NCBI GenBank assembly: GCA_902619165.1 | Contig: CACNDI010000007.1 | Span: 1-64,000 of the forward strand | DNA: 64,000 bases | From: an uncultured Alphaproteobacteria bacterium | GTDB taxonomy: Bacteria; Pseudomonadota; Alphaproteobacteria; Rhodobacterales; Rhodobacteraceae | Direction: 5' to 3' | Shown here: piece after piece, positions 26,993 to 34,316 of the stretch | Layout: the number at the start of each line of letters is the position of its first letter | Position numbering within the stretch: position 1 is the stretch's first letter | Made by a program: the position numbers and the translations under genes | Notes under the pieces: model-generated | What the model saw: the letters and a program-made list of their open reading frames with translations, nothing else | Databases searched by the model: none | What the model was told of the DNA's origin: nothing

Positions 26993-27667
26993 ATGTTGGA
27001 AGTAAAAAATGTTGCAAAATCCTTCAATCTAAAGAACTTAGACAAAGGGAAATTTTCAGTTATTAGAGATGCTTGCTTTAATGTTAATTCGGGGGAATGT
27101 GTTGCATTGATAGGTAACTCTGGTTGTGGCAAATCAACTTTAATGAGAATGATTTACGGTAATTATGTATGTGCAGTTGGAAAGATTTATATAGATAAGG
27201 AAAATATCCTTGATTTAAAAGCCATTGAAATGTCGATATTAAGAAAACAAAAAATGGGGTATGTAAGTCAATTTTTAAGAGTTTTACCGAGAGTAAGCAC
27301 CATAGATTTGGTTATGGAACCTCTTCTTGATCAATTTGAAAGTCGCGCCAGAGCGAAGGATATCGCTGAGACATTATTGTCTAGGCTAAATTTAAGCTCT
27401 AAGTTATGGCACCTCTCGCCACTGACTTTTTCAGGAGGGGAACAACAAAGGGTAAATATTGCTATTGGCTTTTCTAAAGACTACAAGTTGCTTCTTTTGG
27501 ATGAGCCGACGGCAAGCCTCGATCGTGAAAACAAAAGAATTGTTATGGATATGATTTCAGAAAAAAAAGAAAAAGGGTCGGCGATACTTGGTATCTTTCA
27601 TGACAAAGAAGTAAGAGATAAAGTGTGTGATCGAGAAATAGATGTAAGCAACTTTTCAGCAAGCTGA
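26993..27667 (+). CDS. phnL: C-P lyase ABC-type ATPase PhnL
   Basis: An ABC ATPase of 224 residues with Walker A GNSGCGKST, PhnL-type YVSQFLRVLPRVSTIDLVMEP, signature FSGGEQQRVNIA and Walker B LLLLDEPTASLD. PhnL acts with PhnGHI in forming ribose-1-phosphonate triphosphate. It is followed after 12 nt by phnN. Confidence 0.94.
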   Translation: MLEVKNVAKSFNLKNLDKGKFSVIRDACFNVNSGECVALIGNSGCGKSTLMRMIYGNYVCAVGKIYIDKENILDLKAIEMSILRKQKMGYVSQFLRVLPRVSTIDLVMEPLLDQFESRARAKDIAETLLSRLNLSSKLWHLSPLTFSGGEQQRVNIAIGFSKDYKLLLLDEPTASLDRENKRIVMDMISEKKEKGSAILGIFHDKEVRDKVCDREIDVSNFSAS

Positions 27668-27679
27668 GAGAAATCTATT

Positions 27680-28204
27680 ATGCGTAAAGGAACATTATTT
27701 ACAGTGGTAGGCCCTTCTGGAGTGGGGAAAGATTCAATTCTTAATGCTGCTAAGAATAAAGTCGATGCATATTTTCCTAAAAGATATATTTCTAGAAGTG
27801 CTGAGGTCGACAACGAAGACTTTATTAAAGTGGATCAGTCTCAAATAGATATTTTATTAAAAGAAAAAAGAGTAGCTATTCATTGGTATGCGCATAATAA
27901 CTTTTATGGGATACCTATTGATATTATATATCACCTTAATAAGGGAACAAACGTAATTTTCAATGGATCTAGACATGCTATTAAGGAATATAAGCAGCAA
28001 TTTCCAGAGTTGAAAATAATTTACATTGATGCTAAAGAAGAAATCGTTCTGGAAAGATTGAAAAAAAGAGCTAGAGAAAATGCAAAGGATATTCAACTAA
28101 GGTTAAAAAGGGCGAAATTTGATATTCCAACGGGCTCAATTATTATCAACAATGAGGATGATCTAGATAAAGCAGTTATTCAATTATTATCTGTAATGCA
28201 TTAA
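27680..28204 (+). CDS. phnN: Ribose 1,5-bisphosphate phosphokinase PhnN
   Basis: A guanylate-kinase-like protein of 174 residues with P-loop GPSGVGKDS (11-19) and VIFNGSRHAI. It phosphorylates ribose 1,5-bisphosphate to PRPP, recycling the ribose carrier of the C-P lyase pathway. It ends the operon and overlaps the DUF1045 gene tail to tail by 4 nt. Slightly shorter than the E. coli protein. Confidence 0.92.
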   Translation: MRKGTLFTVVGPSGVGKDSILNAAKNKVDAYFPKRYISRSAEVDNEDFIKVDQSQIDILLKEKRVAIHWYAHNNFYGIPIDIIYHLNKGTNVIFNGSRHAIKEYKQQFPELKIIYIDAKEEIVLERLKKRARENAKDIQLRLKRAKFDIPTGSIIINNEDDLDKAVIQLLSVMH

Positions 28205-28893
28205 AGCAGCGAAAATCTTTTCAGTTCACAAAAATACCTATCATCCCTTTGCCCAAAAAGACAGATATCTAAAAAAGGTAAGGGATATCCGATAACTTCT
28301 TGAAAATTTAATTCTATTGTGTCTCGAATATTTTTCTCTTCACCCAACCTTATTTCTCCGGTTAATGTAATGTGAAATTTATATCTATTAAAGACATATG
28401 GATAACCCCACTTCTTTAAGTTTTCCTCCTCTTCAAAGTCAAGTCCACTAGCTCTTCTTTTTTCTAGTTCTGTGGATGTGGGAGGTTCTCTAAACTTATC
28501 TAGAGTTAAAACGCAATCATCTGCTAAAGATTTTAGTGCCTTAGGGCTTCTTTCAGGGACTAAAGCATAAAATCGGCCAAGCTTTTTCAAGACTGGATTT
28601 TGGATTATAAACCTACTATGTCGCTTTGAAATTAATTCCACATCGCTAATGAGATCATTGTATGAATACTTATCTTTTAGGACAAATGGTGCTTTGAGCG
28701 TGCCATGCAAGCCATATATCCTTGCTTTTTCCGTGATAGACTTTAAGTCAACAAATTTTGGGTTTTTTATTTTCTTGTGATTGGTAATCTTACCTTTCTT
28801 TGGATTCCAGCCTAACCATTGAGACCCAACTTTATCGAGAAATGTATCTGGATAGGGAGAAAAATAAATTGCGTATCTGGAATAATTTGTCAT
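28201..28893 (-). CDS. DUF1045 / Phn-operon 2H phosphoesterase-like protein
   Basis: A protein of 230 residues with two HxT motifs of the 2H phosphoesterase fold, GLHGTLKAPF and FHITLTGEIRL. It begins with YSRYAIYFSPYPDTFLDKVGSQWLG, the hallmark of the phn-associated DUF1045 family. It often sits beside phnM and phnN. A role on cyclic ribose phosphates, such as the cyclic intermediate that E. coli PhnP opens, is plausible because no phnP is visible here. That is inference. It is divergent from phnM copy 2. Confidence 0.88.
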   Translation of the reverse strand: MTNYSRYAIYFSPYPDTFLDKVGSQWLGWNPKKGKITNHKKIKNPKFVDLKSITEKARIYGLHGTLKAPFVLKDKYSYNDLISDVELISKRHSRFIIQNPVLKKLGRFYALVPERSPKALKSLADDCVLTLDKFREPPTSTELEKRRASGLDFEEEENLKKWGYPYVFNRYKFHITLTGEIRLGEEKNIRDTIELNFQEVIGYPLPFLDICLFGQRDDRYFCELKRFSLL

Positions 28894-28969
28894 AAAAATG
28901 TCCTAATAACAGAGTACAAAAAATTTGGAATATTTATATGAAACTTTTAAGTCAAGAGTATGAATTTAT

Positions 28970-30136
28970 ATGCATGAATTTATTTTAAGCAATGCACGTC
29001 TCGTTCTGGAGAACGAAGTAGTAAACGGAAGCATCAGGGTAGCGGATGGGGTCATTAAAGAGGTTAACTCTGGAAAAGGATTTATACGTGGTTCTTTCGA
29101 TTGTAATGAAAATTATTTATCACCAGGCCTGATTGAACTACACACAGACAATTTGGAAAGACATATGCAACCAAGAGCAAATGTTAAATGGCCAATAAAG
29201 GCTGCGATTTTATCACATGATAGAGAACTAGAAAGTGCTGGTATTACGACTGTTTTTGACGCATTGCGAGTTGGTTCGATAGTGTCAGATAAAAGGGGTA
29301 ACTATCTTAAATATGCTAGGCAAGTTACGGACACCATTAAGGAGCTCAGAGCAGAGAAAAGCCTGAAAATTAGTCATTTTACGCATCTTAGAGCAGAAGT
29401 TTGTTCTGAAACTTTGGAAATCGAATTGGAAGAGTTTACCCCAGAAGACCGAGTTGGAATAGTTAGTTTAATGGATCATACTCCGGGCCAAAAGCAATTT
29501 AGAGACTTAGATAAAATGGCAGAGTATTTAAAGGGAAAATACTCTATGAGTCCAAAAGATTTGGAAGATCATTTTGAACGTCTTTATAAAATAAAAAAGG
29601 CTTGGGGAGATAGAAACCATGCCGCAACTTTAAGTGCGAATAAAAGACTTGGCGCTATTCTCGCAAGTCATGACGACACGACAGAGAATGATGCAATTAC
29701 ATCAATTGAAAATGGATGTAAAATCGCCGAGTTTCCAACAACTGTTGAAGCTTCAAAGGTATTAAATCGATCATCAATTAATATTATCATGGGAGGACCA
29801 AACATTCTGAGAGGGGAGTCCCACTCCGGAAACGTCGCGGCTAAGGACCTTGTTTCCATGGGTTGCTGTAACATTCTTTCATCGGATTATATGCCTTCTT
29901 CACTGCTAATGGGAGCGGTAAAACTTGGAGATATTTTGGGAGATTTTGCAAAGGGAATAAAGGCGGTTACTGAGACACCAGCAAAAGCAGCTAATCTAAA
30001 TGATCGTGGTTTGATTAAGATTGGTATGCGAGCTGATTTACTTCTTTTTGATGTAAAAAATAATTTTCCTATAATTCAAAGGGTGTGGACTCCTAATTCT
30101 ACTCAAAGCCCACATATCTTTCATGAACGCCAGTGA
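28970..30136 (+). CDS. phnM: Ribose-1-phosphonate-5-triphosphate diphosphatase PhnM (canonical copy)
   Basis: An amidohydrolase-fold enzyme of 388 residues. Motifs are SPGLIELHTDNLERHMQPR, VSLMDHTPGQKQFRD, LASHDDTTENDA, AEFPTTVEAS and IMGGPNILRGESHSGN, as in E. coli PhnM. It cleaves pyrophosphate from ribose-1-phosphonate-5-triphosphate to give the substrate of PhnJ. It has its own start separated from phnN by the leftward DUF1045 gene, so it needs a separate promoter. None stood out in the 76-nt divergent gap. Confidence 0.94.
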   Translation: MHEFILSNARLVLENEVVNGSIRVADGVIKEVNSGKGFIRGSFDCNENYLSPGLIELHTDNLERHMQPRANVKWPIKAAILSHDRELESAGITTVFDALRVGSIVSDKRGNYLKYARQVTDTIKELRAEKSLKISHFTHLRAEVCSETLEIELEEFTPEDRVGIVSLMDHTPGQKQFRDLDKMAEYLKGKYSMSPKDLEDHFERLYKIKKAWGDRNHAATLSANKRLGAILASHDDTTENDAITSIENGCKIAEFPTTVEASKVLNRSSINIIMGGPNILRGESHSGNVAAKDLVSMGCCNILSSDYMPSSLLMGAVKLGDILGDFAKGIKAVTETPAKAANLNDRGLIKIGMRADLLLFDVKNNFPIIQRVWTPNSTQSPHIFHERQ

Positions 30137-30413
30137 AAAGGGATTTTAGTATCTGCGATATACCATAGGTTATTTTCAGTATCATATCTGGTCACATATT
30201 CGAATTATATTACTACCGGGTTTCATTTGACAGTAGATATCATTAATTCAATTTTCCAACTTCTTCAAAAGGGCCTAGACAATAAATTTAAGCTGCAGAC
30301 TTAATCGTAGACCAATGGATCTATCTTTTGTAAAATGCAACTTTAGAAGAGCTATAGAGTCACGTCGTGGGCGGGGCGGACATTTAGACCAATAAATTTT
30401 TCGAGAGCTAAAA
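30137..30413 (+). other. Gap between phnM and the phosphodiesterase gene
   Basis: No convincing gene. A rightward frame of 26 codons from ATG 30315 includes a locally GC-rich stretch near 30365-30380 that stands out from the AT-rich surroundings. It could be a decayed gene end or part of a structured RNA. I could not draw a stable hairpin or a promoter with confidence. Confidence 0.3.
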
Positions 30414-31187
30414 ATGAAAAAAATCATAGTCTTTTCAGATATTCACTTAAACTCTGCTGATGAACCAAGTTTAAAAAAATCATCTCAAAAACTTGAGAAA
30501 GCTATACTGCACTTGCAAGGCAATCATAATGATTTTGATACGCTAGTCTTTACAGGCGACTTAGCGGATAGTGGTAAAATTGAAGAATATAGTGCCTTAA
30601 GAAATTTGGTCTCGGTAATAAATAGACCCATAAAATTTATGCTTGGAAATCACGATAACCGAAAGAACTTCCTCGATGTATTTCCATACTACCAACCAGA
30701 TCATAATGGATTCTTACAGAGTAGTGAGGCTTATGAAAATCTTGATTTTATATTCTTAGATACGCTTAAAGATCCTCACGATGACATACCCAAAAGCTGT
30801 GGTTACTTATGTGAAAAAAGACTCGACTGGTTGAGTCAAAAACTTAAAGAAGCGGATCATAAAAAAGTAATTTTGTTTATGCACCATCCCGCTTTTACAA
30901 CGGGAATGCAGGCTATGGACTTACTAAGACTAAAAAATTCCCACGATTTTTTTTCAACTATAAAAAATTTCAATAATGTAAACCATCTAATATCTGGTCA
31001 CATACATCGAAGTATGTGTGGTCTTTACGAAGGATATAATTTCTCCACGTTCAAAAGCATAAATCAGCAAATGGTCCTAAAGTTCAAAGCTGATCGAGTA
31101 GAATATGCCAAAGGTGAAAATTCGGGATATGGCATTATCCTACTGGATGGTAAAAACTATACCATCCATAACGAAGAGGTAAATTAA
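30414..31187 (+). CDS. Class III metallophosphodiesterase, GpdQ/CpdA-like
   Basis: A calcineurin-fold protein of 257 residues with the metal motifs FSDIHLNSADE, FTGDLADSGKIEEY, MLGNHDNRK, LFMHHPAF and ISGHIHRSM. The group includes GpdQ glycerophosphodiesterases and CpdA cAMP phosphodiesterases. GHIH and GNHDNR fit both. In a phosphate-scavenging region a phosphodiesterase acting on glycerophosphodiesters is the simpler reading. No signal peptide, so it works in the cytoplasm. Confidence 0.85.
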   Translation: MKKIIVFSDIHLNSADEPSLKKSSQKLEKAILHLQGNHNDFDTLVFTGDLADSGKIEEYSALRNLVSVINRPIKFMLGNHDNRKNFLDVFPYYQPDHNGFLQSSEAYENLDFIFLDTLKDPHDDIPKSCGYLCEKRLDWLSQKLKEADHKKVILFMHHPAFTTGMQAMDLLRLKNSHDFFSTIKNFNNVNHLISGHIHRSMCGLYEGYNFSTFKSINQQMVLKFKADRVEYAKGENSGYGIILLDGKNYTIHNEEVN

Positions 31188-31570
31188 TCCTTTGAAAAAC
31201 CTTTTTTGCGATGCTAAACAATTGTCAGAATAAACGGGAAACGACTTGGGCTATGTGAAAACTTTAATAAAGATGGAAGAGTTTATAGCAGAAGAAGTAT
31301 TACATTAATTCAAGAAATAACTATTAAATAATTTAACAAAGCAGAAGGTTGAAATTCTTTGTTTAGTGGATTTTCAGCAATATAGTTGTTTAGTACCTTT
31401 TGTGATATCCCAACAATCATATCTGCCATATTCTTTCTCGTGAAACCCCGTTTCTATAATTGCAAATACCGAGCTTGCTGAAATCACTTGCTAAGTTATT
31501 TTTTTAGTTAGTCGCATTTATGTAATAATTTTATGATATCAACAAAATCAATTTATAGAAAATCGAGGCA
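31188..31570. other. Sparse gap with one very short open frame
   Basis: No gene that I can support. A minus-strand frame of 39 codons (ATG 31429, stop 31310) has a purine-rich stretch before the start but no recognisable product. The stretch is AT-rich and low in coding signal, and it opens the accessory segment that runs to about 33.4 kb. Confidence 0.3.
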
Positions 31571-31576
31571 ATGTTG

Positions 31577-31798
31577 ATGAAAAATTATTTTTTGTTAAAT
31601 GTTTTAGATAACGAGCCGTTTGATGAAGGCAAAGAGTATTGTACTGCGGCGGAGTATTTTCAATATTTATGCGATTATTACTCGAAATTTCAAAAAGAAA
31701 ACCCAGATGAATATGTATTTCTTTATGGAGATAGATTTCCAGAAGAGTTGGCCTACTTCGAACTCGATAAAGGAATGCAAGATGATATTGTCCATTAA
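31577..31798 (+). CDS. Small acidic protein of unknown function
   Basis: A protein of 73 residues. ATG 31577 is preferred because GAGG lies 8 nt upstream; ATG 31571 would be too close to it. The product is acidic and aromatic-rich with TAAEYFQYLCDYYSKF and YVFLYGDRFPEELAYFEL, likely helical, with no membrane segment. I recognise no family. The ribosome site and compact composition favour a real gene. It is alone, with wide gaps on both sides. Confidence 0.5.
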   Translation: MKNYFLLNVLDNEPFDEGKEYCTAAEYFQYLCDYYSKFQKENPDEYVFLYGDRFPEELAYFELDKGMQDDIVH

Positions 31799-31927
31799 TT
31801 TTGAGTAAAATTCATAATTTTGCCATTACCTATAGCTACCGCTTGGTCTAGCCTTTCAACGCATGGGACGCATGGGATGCTCATGTAGCATGTTCTTGGA
31901 GTGAGCAGCAGATGGTAAGTTACTTTA

Positions 31928-32170
31928 ATGTATCAAAAAGAAAACGGCCCAGTGGGAAGGGAAATACACGCGACTGTTTGGGTATTATCTATCTTATTAA
32001 TGTTAAGATTTATTACATTCAGATAAAAATTTTTTAAACCATCACTTGAGTTAATAATTTTCATTCAATCTAAATTAATTGAAAAAATATAGATAGAATC
32101 TGAGAACTTTCTTACGTACAAGTCATTAATTTTTCATAAATTCATCAATAATTTGTTGCATATTTTTTTC
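31928..32170 (+). repeat. Direct duplication, copy A
   Basis: This stretch and 33188-33441 share a common order of similar blocks: ATGTATCAAAAAGAAAA, a CGGCCCAGT block, GGGAAATACA, a TTGAGTTAATAATTTT block, ATTCAATCTAAATT, GAGAACTT, and a GTCATTAATTTTTCATAAAT block. Copies differ by scattered substitutions and a 17-nt indel. In copy A the left arm of the copy B hairpin is absent. It ends just before the ribosome site of the gene at 32196. Confidence 0.85.
32121..32159 (+). promoter_or_regulatory. PHO-box-like array in repeat copy A
   Basis: Elements AGTCAT (32121), TTTCAT (32132), CATCAA (32143) and TGTTGC (32154) start 11 nt apart. TTATAA at 32174-32179 could be the -10 element. Only the first two resemble PHO half-sites well. 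The same array is kept in copy B. Confidence 0.45.
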
Positions 32171-32195
32171 ATTTTATAAGGCAAAGGAGTCGGCT

Positions 32196-32549
32196 ATGAA
32201 TTTTAAGAAACTTGAAGCAATGTTTGAAACCGCAAATAATGGAGACGTATCTCTTCTTAAAAAATATTTGTCTGAAAATTTTTTTTGGCGATCAATAACT
32301 CAATCAAGTCTTACAAAAAATAAACGTGATAAGTCGGAAACTATCGCCTGGTTCGAAGAACAGCCAAGATCAAATATTGGAAAAATAACTTGTCATTTCG
32401 AAAACGATAAAATTATAGTTTACCAACACTCGGTTCCAGATCATGTCGAACCTGATGGAGTGATCTTGGGGTTTGTAAAAATTGAGAAGAATGAAATTAT
32501 AGAAATGTCTCATGCAAGGGGTAAAAGACCTTTAAGCAAGAAAGGGTAG
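32196..32549 (+). CDS. SnoaL/NTF2-like protein
   Basis: A protein of 117 residues with the alpha-plus-beta pattern of the NTF2/SnoaL fold: an N-terminal helix FKKLEAMFETANNGDVSLL, then strands ending in EIIEMSHARGKRP. The family includes small-molecule isomerases and many proteins of unknown role. A strong ribosome site (AAAGGAG) lies before the ATG. It directly follows repeat copy A, in the same place that the acyltransferase gene follows copy B. Function unknown. Confidence 0.65.
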   Translation: MNFKKLEAMFETANNGDVSLLKKYLSENFFWRSITQSSLTKNKRDKSETIAWFEEQPRSNIGKITCHFENDKIIVYQHSVPDHVEPDGVILGFVKIEKNEIIEMSHARGKRPLSKKG

Positions 32550-32627
32550 TCTTGAACTCAGTCCAGTCTGTAGTTCTAGTCGTGAGTTTCTTTATGCTGC
32601 CAATACCAAAGATGGTATTAGGATTAT

Positions 32628-33050
32628 TCACCTTGAAAAAAGCAGATACAAGTCGGGATTGTCTATCAACAGCATGGCAACTGCAGTACCACATATCGCG
32701 GATCCAATCATTAGTGCTCTGTCGCTCCATTGCATGCCGACATATATCCATCCGATGGCACTAAAGAAATAACACAATTGCCCCAAAATATACATTTTTC
32801 CTGATGTAAGAAATACTCCTAATACACACAATAGCATGGCTCCCCATTTAACATACCAATCTTTTGTACCAGTAGGCGTAAGAGGTTTAATGTCATCGTA
32901 CTCGCCTTGTAATTCTTCTAGCTCTTGAGCAAGCCTCTTTTTTTCAGACGCTAACTCCATTGCTAGTCTTCCTGCTTTAGTAGTTATATTATGTAATTTT
33001 CCGTCTTCACCTAATTCAGTGATGGTATCAGCGTCTTTTTCCTTCGACAT
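32628..33050 (-). CDS. Coiled-coil and membrane protein of unknown function
   Basis: A protein of about 140 residues from ATG 33050, which has AAAGGAAA upstream; a longer reading from 33116 is rejected. Residues 28-52 (LAMELASEKKRLAQELEELQ) look like a coiled coil. Three or four membrane helices follow from about residue 68 (KWGAMLLCVLGVFLTSG, FFSAIGWIYVGMQW, IGSAICGTAVAMLLI). Small proteins of this design occur in phages and in marine bacteria. I recognise no specific family. It is the only gene oriented leftward between the two repeat copies. Confidence 0.65.
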   Translation of the reverse strand: MSKEKDADTITELGEDGKLHNITTKAGRLAMELASEKKRLAQELEELQGEYDDIKPLTPTGTKDWYVKWGAMLLCVLGVFLTSGKMYILGQLCYFFSAIGWIYVGMQWSDRALMIGSAICGTAVAMLLIDNPDLYLLFSR

Positions 33051-33088
33051 TTTATTTCCTTTTGAGGATTTAATTTCAATCGCGCCAA

Positions 33089-33116
33089 AATTTAGCAATA
33101 CTAATAATTTAGTCAA
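33089..33116 (-). promoter_or_regulatory. Possible sigma-70 type promoter for the membrane protein
   Basis: On the minus strand TTGACT and TAAATT are separated by 16 nt, about 40 nt upstream of the ATG at 33050. A reasonable vegetative promoter in AT-rich DNA, where chance matches are common. Confidence 0.35.
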
Positions 33117-33204
33117 ATAAAAATTAAAAATAGTCTTACAACACGCTTCTAAAGTCCAATTTTATATATTGATTAGCTGTTACATCAATGTATCAAAAAG
33201 AAAA

Positions 33205-33227
33205 GGGCCGTCTGCTTACAACGGCCC
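33205..33227 (-). terminator. Hairpin with T-run on the minus strand
   Basis: GGGCCGT at 33205-33211 pairs with ACGGCCC at 33221-33227 across 9 nt. On the minus strand it is followed by TTTTCTTTTT, the shape of a rho-independent terminator. No leftward gene ends close by; agt copy 2 ends about 1 kb earlier. A second inverted repeat, AAATACA and TGTATTT, lies at 33239-33256, so the stretch may also be part of a small structured RNA. Confidence 0.5.
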
Positions 33228-33399
33228 AGTTGGGAGGGAAATACATGCGTGTATTTACAGATTGTCTAACTTTTAAATGTTAAAGATTGATGACAATTTG
33301 ATGAAAATTTTTAAATCATCATTTGAGTTAATAATTTTATTATTCAATCTAAATTTGTCGAAAAAGTACAATCAAAATTTGAGAACTTACTCACGTGGA

Positions 33400-33440
33400 T
33401 GTCATTAATTTTTCATAAATTCATCAATTATTTGTTACAT
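33400..33440 (+). promoter_or_regulatory. PHO-box-like array upstream of the acyltransferase
   Basis: TGTCAT (33400), TTTCAT (33411), CATCAA (33422) and TGTTAC (33433) start 11 nt apart, rightward. The first and last elements resemble PHO half-sites. The array lies 34 nt upstream of the preferred acyltransferase start and overlaps the longest possible reading frame, so that frame's upstream ATG at 33399 is unlikely to be the start. Confidence 0.5.
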
Positions 33441-33473
33441 CTTTTAACAATCAACAGGCTAGGAGTATTGATT

Positions 33474-34316
33474 TTGCAAAATAGCAGTCAGACACACCCT
33501 GTGTTTTCATTCGCCGACGGAGAAATGGGTGTAATTCTCAACAAAATAATCCGCTACTTAGAAAAATTAACGGGTCAACCGCGTATAGAAAAACTGTATT
33601 TTGACTATGTAAATGACAATCTAAATCCAGAATATTTTTGGTCAGATGCACTTGACCGACTGCGTATCGAACTAGATGTTCGTCGAGAGGTTTCAAATGG
33701 AATAATGGCATCCATACCGTCTACTGGACGGGTCGTGACCATCGCTAATCATCCATATGGAGTCATAGATGGACTTGCCTTGTGTTCAATTATGGCCGAG
33801 GTGCGGCATGACTATAAAATCATTACCCACAGGGTATTGAGACAGGCACCAGCGGTAATGGATAAAATTCTGCCAATAGATTTTGCAGAGACTAAAATTG
33901 CGCTTAAAACAAATATGGAGTCTCGTCGCAGAGCGTTGGAGCATCTCAGAAATGGCGGAGCACTTATCATCTTCCCAGCAGGTGCCATATCATTGGCGCC
34001 AAATATATTTGGGACTGCGAGTGATGCGCCGTGGAAAACATTTGTTGCGAAATTAGCATTGCAGCCTGACACAACTACTATTCCGTTCTTCTTCGAGGGA
34101 CGTAATTCAGCGTTATTTCAAATTGCAAGAAGAGTAAGCTTTACTCTTGGTTATTCTCTGATGTTTAGAGAAATTTGTAGAAGAATTGGGACAAATTTAA
34201 CGGTCACGATGCGCCCCCCCATACACAGTTCCGAACTAGCTGAAATGGAAAACCGGAATGTGGTCACAGAATATCTCAGGCGCCAAACCTATAATTGGTC
34301 TTATAAGGCTTTTTAG
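33474..34316 (+). CDS. PlsC-like acyltransferase
   Basis: A glycerolipid-type acyltransferase of about 280 residues with the catalytic block NHPYGVIDG (HxxxxD-like) and the substrate-site block IIFPAGAIS. The TTG at 33474 is chosen because AGGAG lies 8 nt upstream; earlier codons lie in the PHO-box array. It probably transfers an acyl chain to a lysolipid or ornithine-type lipid. Its tail overlaps agt copy 2 by 41 nt on the opposite strand. With agt and plcP it makes a lipid-remodelling cluster. Acceptor unknown; relatives of OlsA are possible. Confidence 0.8.
   Translation: MQNSSQTHPVFSFADGEMGVILNKIIRYLEKLTGQPRIEKLYFDYVNDNLNPEYFWSDALDRLRIELDVRREVSNGIMASIPSTGRVVTIANHPYGVIDGLALCSIMAEVRHDYKIITHRVLRQAPAVMDKILPIDFAETKIALKTNMESRRRALEHLRNGGALIIFPAGAISLAPNIFGTASDAPWKTFVAKLALQPDTTTIPFFFEGRNSALFQIARRVSFTLGYSLMFREICRRIGTNLTVTMRPPIHSSELAEMENRNVVTEYLRRQTYNWSYKAF

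Larger units (their letters stand above)
31799..32195 (+). other. Gap with direct-repeat copy A
   Basis: No gene is visible. The left part contains a small tandem repeat near 31859-31877 (ACGCATGGG twice). From 31928 it is occupied by copy A of the direct duplication described separately. Confidence 0.5.
33188..33441 (+). repeat. Direct duplication, copy B
   Basis: Second copy of the block at 31928-32170. It carries two intact inverted repeats near its left end and a PHO-box-like array at its right end, and leads into the acyltransferase gene. The two copies lie about 1.26 kb apart and flank the SnoaL-like gene and the membrane protein. Confidence 0.85.

Noticed and set aside
30315-30395. 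Small rightward gene of 26 codons
   Set aside because: No ribosome site, no recognisable product and too short to support.
31310-31429. Minus-strand gene of 39 codons
   Set aside because: Only a weak ribosome-site-like stretch; such frames are expected by chance in AT-rich DNA.
31859-31877. Tandem ACGCATGGG repeat as a CRISPR or origin element
   Set aside because: Only two units and no spacer structure.
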